From NCBI GenBank assembly GCA_030248215.1, contig JASANG010001664.1:144558-208557 (forward strand): 64,000 bases of DNA, given 5' to 3'. The first letter of the stretch is position 1. Each line of letters opens with the position of its first letter. The translations under genes and the position numbers were made by a program. The stretch is from Enoplolaimus lenunculus. Taxonomy: Eukaryota; Nematoda; Enoplea; Enoplida; Thoracostomopsidae. Shown here in pieces: positions 46,201 through 53,226 of the stretch. The notes beneath the pieces were generated by a model. The model was not told the DNA's origin. It saw only the letters and a program-made list of their open reading frames with translations, and ran no database searches.

Positions 46201-48814
46201 TGATAGATCCTGTAACTTTGAAACCAGCGCATAGTTGGTGATAGATCCTGTAACTTTGAAACCAGCGCATAGTTGGTGATAGGTCCTGTAACTTTGAACC
46301 CAGCGCATAGTTGGTGATAGGTCCTGTAACTTTGAAACCAGCGCATAGTTGGTGATAGGTCCTGTAACTTTGAAACCAGCGCATAGTTGGTGTAGATCCT
46401 GTAACTTTGACACCAGCACATAGTTGGTTATAGGTCCTGTAACTTTGAACCCAGCGCATAGTTGGTGATAGATCCTGTAACTTTGGAACCAGCGCATAGT
46501 TGGTGATAGATCCTGTAACTTTGAAACCAGCGTATAGTTGGTGATAGGTCCTGTAACTTTGAACCCAGCGCATAGTTGGTGATAGGTCCTATAACTTTGA
46601 AACCAGCGCATAGTGTGTGATAGGTCCTGTAATTTTGAAACCAGGGCATAGTTTGTGATAGGTCCTGTAACTTTGAACCCAGCACATAGTTGGTGATAGA
46701 TCCTGTAACTTTGGAACCAGCGCATAGTGGGATAGATCCACTTTGGAACCAGCGCATAGTTGGTGATAGATCCTGTAACTTTGGAACCAGCGCATAGTTG
46801 GTGACGCCCCTGTAACTTTGAAACCAGCACATAGTTGGTGATAGATCCTATAACTTTGGAACCAGCGCATAGTTGGTGATAGATCCTGTAACTTTGGAAC
46901 CAGCGCATAGTTGGTGATAGGTCCTGTAACTTTGAACCCAGCGCATAGTTGGTGATAGGTCCTGTAACTTTGAACCCAGCGCATAGTTGGTGATAGGTCA
47001 TGTAACTGTGTAACCAGCGAATAGTTGGTGATAGATCCTGTAACTTTGGAACCAGCGCATAGTTGGTGATAGATCCTGTAACTTTGAAACCAGCGCATAG
47101 TTGGTGATAGGTCCTGTAATTTTGAAACCAGGGCATAGTTGGTGATAGGTCCTGTAACTTTGAACCCAGCGCATAGTTGGTGATAGGTCCTGTAACTTTG
47201 AAACAGGATAGGGGATAGATCCAACTTGAACCAGCGCATAGGGAAGGCAACGAACCAGCGCAAGAAGACCAACAAACCAGCGCAAAAGATCCAACAACAG
47301 CCAAAAGATCCAACAACCAGCCAAAAGACCACAAACCAGCCAACCACACCCCAAGCCACACCGCGCCCAGCGCATAGTTGGTGATAGGTCCTGTAACTTT
47401 GAACCCAGCGCATAGTTGGTGATAGGTCCTGTAACTTCTGTAACCCAGCGCATAGTTGGTGATAGGTCCTGTAACTTTGAACCCAGCGCATAGTTGGTGA
47501 TAGGTCCTGTAACTTTGAACCCAGCGCATAGTTGGTGATAGGTCCTGTAACTTTGAACCCAGCGCATAGTTGGTGATAGGTCCTGTAACTTTGGACCCAG
47601 CGCATAGTTGGTGATAGTTCCTGTAACTTTGAACCCAGCGCATAGTTGGTGATAGGTCCTGTAACTTTGAAACCAGCGCATAGTTGGTGATAGGTCCTGT
47701 AATTTTGAAACCAGGGCATAGTTTGTGATAGGTCCTGTAACTTTGATCCCAGAGCATATTTGGTGATATGTCATTTATCTTTGAAACCAGCGCATAGTTG
47801 GTGATAGGTCCTGTAAATTTGAAACCAGCGCATAGTTTGTGATAGGTCCTGTAACTTTGAACCCAGCGCATAGTTGGTGATAGATCCTGTAACTTTGGAA
47901 CCAGCGCATAGTTGGTGATAGATCCTGTAACTTTGACAAAGAAACAAGAGACAACACAACAAAACACACGAGAGCACAACCACGAGACACAAACCACGCC
48001 CAACCAGCGCATAGTTGGTGATAGGTCCTGTAATTTTGAAACCAGGGCATAGTTTGTGATAGGTCCTGTAACTTTGAACCCAGCGCATAGTTGGTGATAG
48101 GTCCTGTAACTTTGAACCCAGCGCATAGTTGGTGATAGGTCCTGTAACTTTGAAACCAGCGCATAGTTGGTGATAGGTCCTGTAACTTTGAAACCAGCGC
48201 ATAGTTGGTGATAGGTCCTGTAACTTTGACACCAGCGCATAGTAAAATATTTTTGTACATTCGGTCAAATTTGTACAAATCGTGAAATTTCTGAACAGCC
48301 GCAGGACGAGAAATTGTTAATTCTTACAAGTTTGCAAAATATTAACCACTGCTGGCTTGTTTCTTGCAATGAAATAATTCGCCGTACTACGACGTTTGAC
48401 TTCAAATATTAATTCATGCAAAACGTGCAATTTTTGTTTTCGCAGGACCCTAGCATCGATACAGACCTGCTGCTTATGTTAGGCTAGTTTGGAAGCCAGA
48501 ACTGCGCCCCGATGCGAAAAATTCAAACTGTGCTGTTTTAGGTAAACTGTTTTTAGGCTTAGGTCTGAACCTAAAAATTATTTTTGATTTATATTTCAAC
48601 AATTAAAGAAGAACCAAAATGCGGCATCAACGAAAGAGTTCGAAAATGTTCCGGATGCGAAGAAACCTGCGCTGACGGGAAACCTTCGAAGCGTTGTAAA
48701 CGCAATTGTAATATGGCAAAATGTGAATGTCACAAAAATTACGCTCGTAATAACAAAGGAAAATGTGTTCGACGTAAAGAATGCAAAACGGTAAATTGCG
48801 CAAAACACCGGTAA
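37277..48814 (+). CDS. Second secreted three-TIL-domain protein, paralogue of 17419-24092 (six exons, 331 aa)
   Basis: Exons are 37277-37344, 39649-39815, 41716-41856, 43208-43405, 44165-44380 and 48609-48814. They join in frame (phases 2,1,1,1,1) to 331 codons plus TAA. The phases equal those of the first TIL gene. Exon 1 (MAAYLLQYVSACSKLIY) is the least certain; it was chosen as the only upstream ATG exon seen that is hydrophobic and phase 2. Exon 2 encodes a Thr/Asp-rich linker with a tandem 51-nt duplication. Exon 3 is the six-cysteine module (YQC...C..C....C...C.....C). Exons 4 to 6 are TIL domains. Exon 5 lacks the usual third cysteine but gains one before the seventh. A short possible exon after 39868 (ETYITPVQ) has no clear donor. 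The TIL domain encoded by exon 6 is closest to that of the paralogue. Function as an extracellular protease inhibitor is inferred from the family. Confidence 0.82.
37437..37847. mobile_element. MITE of the ...GTCACTACAGTA family, fullest interior
   Basis: It ends CCTATTCGGGTCACTACAGTA within one base of its longest match. It contains AATAAGAGTCCGC, GTCCATAAATGTCAATTATC and CATTATCGCTCAAGC, the blocks shared with the copies at 16228, 30891 and 50285. The left terminus is worn. It lies in intron 1 of the second TIL gene. Confidence 0.65.
37982..38249 (+). mobile_element. piggyBac-like MITE with tRNA-like core, diverged copy 4
   Basis: The copy lies between TTTA and TTAA with ends CCCTTTCTCTTATAAAG and CATGTTAGAAAGGG. 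The block CTCGAGCGTCAAGCTCCTAT is kept, but the B-box is destroyed and the A-box altered, so this copy is older and probably not transcribed by Pol III. Confidence 0.65.
38261..38460. other. Possible small element with AAGGCG/CGCCTT ends
   Basis: TTAAGGCGAAAC near the left and TACGCGCCTTAA near the right form a short inverted pair. AAACTTCGCGAGCGAAGCGA is a GC-rich near-palindrome. The evidence is thin. Confidence 0.25.
38492..38684. mobile_element. TTAGGC-core hAT-like MITE (TTACTTTAAGG subfamily)
   Basis: The ends are GGCCCATGTTACTTTAAGG and CCGTTAAAGTAACATTGGCC. The inner order AGAGTAGGTTTAGATTCTAG, TTTTTTGCTTAG, AACGCTTAGG and GGAATACGC is typical. The flanks do not give a clear TSD. Confidence 0.75.
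38821..38998. mobile_element. TTAGGC-core hAT-like MITE (TAGAACAGGGCC subfamily)
   Basis: The left end GGTCAATGTTTAGAACAGGG is opposed by a right end AACGTTCCGCC...TTTACATGAGCC. A CCTAAGCC core and TTAGTTTCAAGTGTAAGC lie between. Flanks are only weakly alike. Confidence 0.65.
39240..39515. mobile_element. Decayed GAGTTGA-core MITE
   Basis: AGAATGAGTTGAATCCACTC, AACTCAGAGATCTGAATTGA and TTAACTCAGAAATAACCAG keep the order of the family, but both termini are lost. It lies just upstream of exon 2 of the second TIL gene. Confidence 0.5.
40519..40715. mobile_element. TTAGGC-core hAT-like MITE, complete, perfect 8-bp TSD
   Basis: GATTAGCT occurs at 40511-40518 and 40716-40723. The ends are GGCCCATGTATACAACAGG and CCTGCTCTATACTTTGGCC. 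Left subterminal TAGAGTAAGCTTAAGCTTTA, TTAGGC words and ATGCTTATACTACTGTTCCG complete the family plan. It lies in intron 2 of the second TIL gene. Confidence 0.88.
40915..41135. mobile_element. MITE with CCATATTCTCAAATGCATAT ends (minisatellite-seed family)
   Basis: The left CATATTCTCAAATGCATATA is inverted near the right as GCTACACAGATTTGAGTATA. Internal words TTTGCACAGAAGTAGACTAA and AAATTTGCACAGAAG-like sequence match the copies at 44538-44825 and about 55236-55468. Confidence 0.6.
41296..41508. mobile_element. TTAGGC-core hAT-like MITE, complete
   Basis: Flanks CATATGTT (41288-41295) and CATATCTT (41509-41516) agree at 7 of 8. The ends are GGCCCATGTAAAGATCAAGG and TACATTGGCC, with an expanded T run near the right end. 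Confidence 0.8.
41518..41674. mobile_element. Partial Harbinger-like MITE (right half)
   Basis: TATTACCCATAGTTAC, AACTATTCATATAGGTTGTT and CCAGGTACCAAGCGCATAAT align with the right half of 19816-20329. The terminal CCCCGCA is eroded. It stops about 40 bp before exon 3 of the second TIL gene. Confidence 0.6.
42075..42694. mobile_element. TTAGGC-core hAT-like MITE split by a later hAT-like insertion
   Basis: The left tip GCCAATGTATATAA (42076-42089) is separated from the rest, which resumes at 42493 and runs through ACAGTAATATAAGCATATTC, CCTAAGCC words and GTTCCGCCCCTGATTTTTGC to ATGGGCC. It lies in intron 3 of the second TIL gene. Confidence 0.75.
42090..42492. mobile_element. hAT-like MITE of the CAGGG family inserted with a perfect 8-bp TSD
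   Basis: It runs from CAGGGTTCCATCC to AAAACCCTG and is flanked by GTATATAA at 42082-42089 and 42493-42500. The subterminal core repeats CGGAATCGGAA-type words. Removing it restores one contiguous TTAGGC-core element, which gives the relative age of the two insertions. Confidence 0.85.
42760..43207. other. Remaining part of TIL2 intron 3
   Basis: Holds an element-like GGCGGATCCAATGGGGGAAG near 42773 and a fragment GATCCATGTTATTTTAAGGG near 43031 of the TTAGGC-core family. Nothing else is identified. Confidence 0.4.
43452..43774. mobile_element. TTAGGC-core MITE interrupted by a MITE of the CACACGTGCA family
   Basis: The left part GGGCCAATGTATTTGAAATC to CCTAAGCGTAAACC and the right part AGAAAAACGTACCGCCCTCA to CATGGGCC are separated by about 43527-43724, which matches 19359-19633 (TATTCACACGTGCAATGG to AGCTGCAAGTTTTT). 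Flanks ACAAAATT and AAAAAATT are 7 of 8 alike. It lies in intron 4 of the second TIL gene. Confidence 0.65.
44410..44497. mobile_element. Half of a foldback MITE
   Basis: GGAGTCGAATTTTTGACTC to CACCATTTTTTGCAGTG equals the right half of 25977-26186. The left half is missing. It begins 30 bp after exon 5 of the second TIL gene. Confidence 0.7.
44538..44825. mobile_element. MITE with AGAGCCCGTATTCTCAA ends, adjoining the minisatellite
   Basis: The left AGAGCCCGTATTCTCAACTG and right ATGGGAATACGGGCTCT are inverted. Behind the left end lies TTGGTAATAGACCCTGTAAC, which closely resembles the 38-bp unit that begins right after the element at 44826. A second left-end-like stretch at 44611 suggests an internal rearrangement. 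Confidence 0.7.
44826..48243. repeat. 38-bp minisatellite, about 90 units, in intron 5 of the second TIL gene
   Basis: Units contain GCATAGTTGGTGATAG, then G or A, TCCTGTAACTTTG, then AACCCAGC or GAACCAGC. Two main variants (AGGTCC...GAACCC and AGATCC...GGAACC) occur in blocks, which suggests local homogenisation. Since 38 is not a multiple of three and the unit lacks stops on the minus strand, all three minus frames stay open for hundreds of codons. This is a property of the repeat and no evidence of a protein. Unusual A/C-rich stretches at about 47206-47370 and 47936-48003 interrupt it. Confidence 0.93.
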
Positions 48815-48997
48815 AACTTTGGAGCTGGTTTGATGGGTTGGTACAGTGCCGGAGCTGGTTAGGGTGCGCCTCGTCCCGAAAATTCCGGGGTGACGTGGGG
48901 GCCCCTTATGACGATCACAATATTTTTCAAAGGTCTTTGTTTAAACTCTTGTTAGGGTAGGGGTCCCTGTTTGAGGTAGCCCCCCCCCAAATGAAAT
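48815..48997. other. 3' flank of the second TIL gene
   Basis: A G/C-homopolymer-rich stretch (GGGGGCCCC, CCCCCCCCC) follows the stop. No AATAAA is seen before the next transposon, so the polyadenylation site is not located. Confidence 0.4.
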
Positions 48998-49194
48998 GGC
49001 CCATGTATAGAACAGAGCCGGAACGCTTTCCAGCGGGACTGTAATAGAGTAAGCTTAAACTTTAGACTAATTTTTCAGCGTAGGCTTATGCTTAGGTTTA
49101 GGAATAGGCGCATTCTTACGCTTCTGTTTAGGCTTAGGCTTAGGCTTAGGAATATGCTTATGCTACTGTTCCGGCCCTGTTCTATACATTGACC
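48998..49194. mobile_element. TTAGGC-core hAT-like MITE, complete
   Basis: Flanks AATGAAAT (48990-48997) and AATGAAGT (49195-49202) agree at 7 of 8. The ends are GGCCCATGTATAGAACAGAG and CCTGTTCTATACATTGACC, close to the 40519-40715 copy. Confidence 0.82.
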
Positions 49195-49553
49195 AATGAA
49201 GTTACGGGGGAGGGTGGCTGTTCCGGCCCTGGCTGGGTATGGGCAATGAACAACTTTGCACAAATTGCGCACACGAAATATTAGCAAAATTCGTTGCGTT
49301 TAACAATTCGTACGTGTATGTGCAGTACAAAATCTCCATAACTCATGACAGCCCTAACTGGAAAGTTGTATACGGTGGTACAAGTGAAACATGATGTATA
49401 ACATTCACATGAACTATAAGCATCTTGAAAGTAAAAGTTATCATGCCAGGCCTGTAGCCAGCTCACCTTGACAGATATAGCGAAGCATTTTTCACGTGTG
49501 ATAAAGCTGGGTTTTCGATGACTTTACAAGCAAGGTTGAAAATTTCCGATGTA

Positions 49554-49763
49554 CACTGCAAAAAATGGTGAGTCAAATTGACTCTCTCCGAAATAGGCTC
49601 TACAGGACCACACAAACTGAGTCAAATTCGACTCCGCCAGAGTCAAACATGCGACTCAGTGAGCCAAATTTGACTCTGCCGGAGTCGAATTTTGACTCAA
49701 TTTGTGTAGTCTCGTAGAGCCTATTTCGGAGAGAGTCAATTTGACTCACCATTTTTTGCTGTG
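49554..49763. mobile_element. Foldback MITE with TA target site
   Basis: The copy is flanked by TA, with CACTGCAAAAAATGGTGAG opposed by CTCACCATTTTTTGCTGTG. It is the most symmetrical copy in the window, near-palindromic over about 210 bp. Confidence 0.82.
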
Positions 49764-49765
49764 TA

Positions 49766-50284
49766 TACACCGAAACAGGAAGTTGTTGTAAACGGCCGCA
49801 TTGTGTCAAATTTAAATTTATAAATTATTTTCAGAAACAAACGTACAAATAAAAGTCGAACAAAGGATGGGCGTTTTTGGCAAGACATGACAAAAGTTGA
49901 TTTGCTATAAATCGTCTACGTATATATAAATACAGGTTCCCAAAACCATCGTAACCGGTAGGCGTTGGACTTAATCTGTGACAGCTTATGCTTGACCAGT
50001 TAGGCTTCGGTAGGTTAAAGCTTTTACACTTGGATTTAGGTTTAGACACTCGGGACCTGTTTCATGTATAAGGTCTATTGCTCCAAAATTAAATGGACTT
50101 TGTTTTAATTCAGTTTCGCCGATAGGTTAACGGTTGAAAACTGATATTGTTTGCCAGTATTTGGATCGCCCACGTTGTAATGTCTACGCGGATGCAAACA
50201 ATTGTCCCGCATCTTCAATCCGACCGGGGTACAAAACAGCACTGTAACTTGAGATTAGGTACAGTCAGGACTGTACTTCATGAG
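49766..50284. other. Unassigned intergenic DNA
   Basis: No exon or complete repeat is recognised. A fragment GGGACCTGTTTCATGTATAA near 50052 resembles a TTAGGC-core element end. Confidence 0.35.
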
Positions 50285-50715
50285 TACTGTGGTGACACGA
50301 ATAATAGGGGGACTGATATTTATTTGGCGTCTCCAGATGGTACCCCCCTGTTATTCGGTTTCGGAGTGTTATTTATTTTTAACACGCCCTCTGCCGCCCT
50401 TCACTACTGACATATATGCGGTGTTGCAACTATTTGTTTAATTAAACATTTATTTGTCTTGTCTCAAAAGTTTGAGCGATAATGCAAAGTTATACTTAGG
50501 AATGTATTTTCAAATCTTAAGTATGGTTTAAGTTTCGAATTAAATTTTATTTGGCCCTGGAATCATTTATGCGCTACAATTAGGGATAATTGACATTTAT
50601 GGGCTCTAATTAGAATTTAAAGACGGTATCAGCTTACGGACTCTTATTAGGGATACAGACTCGTCTTGATTTGGACTCAAAATGGGGACCCCCTGTTATT
50701 CGCGTCACTACAGTA
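50285..50715. mobile_element. MITE with TACTGTGGTGAC...GTCACTACAGTA ends, complete
   Basis: TACTGTGGTGACACGAATAA and TTATTCGCGTCACTACAGTA are inverted ends. The interior is the reverse complement of the blocks seen at 37437-37847. The longest frame inside is short and has no known domain. Confidence 0.75.
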
Positions 50716-50827
50716 TGCCCTGTCCTGAGTCTTTAGAAAGGATGTCGGACAGTAGCTACACTCTTTATACGAAGTAAAGAATTTGAAACAAAATAAATAC
50801 ATACACATATTTCCAACACATACTTAC

Positions 50828-50961
50828 AACATGTAAAGCAAATACATTTTGAAGTCCATTCCGAGTGACCATGTGAACCACCAAACACTGTACAGTGAGT
50901 GTTGGTACAAATCATATGCCTTTTTAGAAAGGTTAGGTTGTCTTCGTAGTCCTCAAATAAT
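50828..50961 (-). CDS. Possible isolated cysteine-rich exon (uncertain)
   Basis: On the minus strand a GTCTTCAG acceptor and a GTAAGT donor frame 134 nt that read without a stop as LFEDYEDNLTFLKRH, then a segment with five cysteines and the word GGSHGHSEWTSKC. I recognise no family and found no neighbouring exons. It may be a chance frame or an orphaned exon. Confidence 0.2.
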
Positions 50962-51389
50962 CTGAAGACAACCCCCAAACATTGCGCTAACAAAGTGTGT
51001 AATTAACAGAGGCGGGGCGCCGAAAAGGGAATACAGTTTTTTTTACATCTGCGTAAACATTATAACGTGGATGACCCAAGTGACCTAAATAAAAAAGGGG
51101 ACATGGCTGTTGCTTTTGAGTTTCCAGGCGCTGCCCCCTGTTGTTCGGTTGCGCATTTTTATTATTAATCCATCCCGTGTGAGTTAGAGCCACCAACCCT
51201 GTTTTGTGTATTCTTATTTGCGCAGTACTCATTTGCTCCGAAGCGTTGATTGCCATGTTTGTTAATTGTCTTTTGGGTTTTTGGTAAACTTAATATGCGG
51301 GATGTCCAAGGATATTACCTCAGCTCCTTGAGACAATCCTTGTTTCCCAAGAACGAAGGATCGAGTATAAGGATGGCGTTATACTTGTT

Positions 51390-51735
51390 GTGCGGTGCCG
51401 TCCGGCGCCGTGCGTCTCCGTCCGTCGCCGTACGTCTCCGTCCGGCGCCGTACGTCTCAGTCCGAAGCCGTACGTCTCCGTCCGAAGCCGTGCGTCTCCG
51501 TCCGAAGGCGTGCGTCTCCGTCCGAAGCCGTGCGTCTCCGTCCGGCGCCGTGCGTCTCCGTCCGAAGCCGTGTGTCTCCGTCCGGCGCCGTGCGTCTCCG
51601 TCCGTCGCATATGGTATCGTACGTGAGTAATTTACGTACGATACCGTACGGTGACGTCCGAAAATGGACGTCGCCGGACGGGTGACGGACAACGTCGGAC
51701 GTCATCATAAACATAGCGCCATCTTAAATCAGTTA
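51390..51735. repeat. GC-rich element with about eleven 20-bp tandem units
   Basis: At 51393-51608 a 20-bp unit (GCCGTGCGTCTCCGTCCGAA, with GGC or GTC variants at its end) repeats about eleven times. It continues into inverted words GTACGATACCGTACGGTGAC and ends near ATAGCGCCATCTTAAATCAG, which mirrors the start of 29530-29700. Open frames on both strands here are repeat artefacts. Confidence 0.65.
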
Positions 51736-52165
51736 ATTGCTGCGATCCTATTAACAACGGCTACCCATATTCGTCCGGCAGAATCCATGCCGCTTAGGCG
51801 CCGATTCTCGGACTGAAAAGCTAAAAAACGAGACGTGGCCCAAGTAAATTTTCGTGGGCAGCATAGGCGTCCCCACGGAGGGCATTGGTGGGGGGACGGG
51901 TACCACACCCGCCAACATTTGGCTGGTGCCCCCCAAATTGAGTCGGTGGTCTAAAAGTAAACAATGTTATATATATGTTTTAATTGAAAGCGGACCCTAG
52001 AATTGTTCAGTGCCCCCCAAATATAATTTTCTACGGATCGCCCCTGCTGGACAAAATTGGCGATTTTCACTCTCTGTTTCTATAAAGATCCCGATTCTTT
52101 ACCGGTTACAAACTATACCATGCTTGCATAATGGTAACACCTTTTTGTATAATAAATTCAAGGGT
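51736..52165. other. Unassigned intergenic DNA
   Basis: A GTGGGGGGACGGGTACCACA stretch and a GTGCCCCCCAAAT pair (51928 and 52011) hint at an element, but I cannot define its ends. Confidence 0.35.
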
Positions 52166-52723
52166 CCGGCCAATGTAAAAAGTACATCGCGAAACAGCAT
52201 CACAAGCGTATCCCTAAGCCTAAAGCCTAAGCCTAAGCCTAAGCCTAAGCCTAAGACTAAGCCTACGCCTAAGCCTAAGCCTAAGCCTAAGCCTAAGACT
52301 AAGCCTACGCCTAAGCCTAAGCCTAAGCCTAAGACTAAGCCTACGCCTAAGCCTAAGCCTAAGCCTAAGACTAAGCCTACGCCTAAGCCTAAGCCTAAGC
52401 CTAAGTCTAAGCCTAAGCCTAAGCCTAAGCCTAAGCCTAAGACTAAGACTAAGCCTAAGCCTAAGCCTAAGCCTAAGCCTAAACCTAGCTTAACTCTAAG
52501 CCTAAGCCTAAGCCTAAGCCTAAGCCTAAGCCTAAGTCTAAGCCTAAGTCTAAGCGTGCGAATGAGCATATCCCTAAGCCTAAGCTTAAGCCTACGCCTA
52601 TAAGTCTAAGTCTAAGTTTAAGCCTACGCCTGTAAGTCTAAGCCTAAGTCTATGCATACGAATGAGCATATCCCTAAGCCTAAGTTTAAGCCTACGCCTA
52701 TAAGTCTAAGCCTAAGTTTAAGC
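52166..52723. mobile_element. TTAGGC-core MITE with a greatly expanded CCTAAG array
   Basis: After GGCCAATGTAAAAAGTACAT the DNA becomes an array of CCTAAG/CCTAAGCCTACG words for about 500 bp, the longest in the window. A 28- to 36-bp super-pattern (CCTACGCCTAAGCC, CCTAAGACTAAGCC) shows growth by local duplication. The array breaks off into the tail of a tRNA-core MITE at 52724. Confidence 0.75.
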
Positions 52724-52761
52724 GTCTCAGGGGAAATAGAAAATACTCATGTGAGAATGGG
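52724..52761 (+). mobile_element. Right-end fragment of the tRNA-core piggyBac-like MITE
   Basis: GTCTCAGGGGAAATAGAAAA to CATGTGAGAATGGG followed by TTAA. The rest of the element, including the tRNA-like part, is absent. Confidence 0.65.
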
Positions 52762-52839
52762 TTAATGGGAACCCGCCAAGAATGAGTTGAACAGGTTCCA
52801 GCCTGTGTTACCAATGTTTTCAGCAGTCTTTGGTATTCT

Positions 52840-53022
52840 GGCCCATGTTACTTTAAGGGGCGTCCAGGTTTCTGGTAGGTCTATAAAAGAGTAAGTTTAG
52901 ATTCTAGATTACATTTTTTGCTTAGGCTTAGGCTGATGAATACGTTTTTACAACGCTTAGGCTTAGGCTTAGACTTAGGAATACGCTTAATCTACTGATA
53001 CAGCCCTTAAAGCATTACACTG
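52840..53022. mobile_element. TTAGGC-core MITE (TTACTTTAAGGGGCG subfamily)
   Basis: It starts GGCCCATGTTACTTTAAGGG and follows the family order to GGAATACGCTTAATCTACTG. The last bases diverge (ACAGCCCTTAAAGCATTACA). Confidence 0.7.
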
Positions 53023-53089
53023 TCCGTCATTCTTATGCTTTGGTCTTGTTTTATGGACTGTAATTTGGACTTACCGACTTTTTCCACCA

Positions 53090-53168
53090 ATGACTACAGA
53101 CTCTTATTGATTGTAAAACTCCAAATGGGGACCCTCTTATTACCTCTCTTATTCGGGTAACTACAGTA
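53090..53168. mobile_element. Right-end fragment of the ...TAACTACAGTA MITE family
   Basis: CCTCTTATTACCTCTCTTAT and CGGGTAACTACAGTA are the end of the family complete at 50285-50715. Confidence 0.55.
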
Positions 53169-53226
53169 TTTTCAAGTTGCAATTATTTTATGGCCGGCGA
53201 ACGATAGTTCGTGCTACTTTCGAACC

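Noticed and set aside
44826-48243. CRISPR-like array of 38-bp repeats
   Set aside because: Repeats are directly adjacent without unique spacers, and the DNA is eukaryotic with spliced genes.
44776-48278. Very long minus-strand open frames (up to 761 codons) with a 38-residue repeat
   Set aside because: The 38-bp unit has no stop in any minus frame, so three frames stay open at once with the same cyclic peptide. The array lies in an intron of a plus-strand gene and has no start context or splice logic.
51250-51714. Overlapping Arg/Ser/Pro-rich frames on both strands
   Set aside because: They follow the 20-bp GC-rich tandem repeat, and all frames look equally open.
52010-52603. 197-codon Lys-Pro-rich frame and its Leu-Gly-rich antisense
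   Set aside because: Both are translations of the CCTAAG array. They stay open only because the hexamer lacks stops in those frames.
52208-52720. A chromosome end or true telomere
   Set aside because: The arrays are imperfect, lie inside transposon copies in both orientations, and have genes and satellite DNA on both sides.
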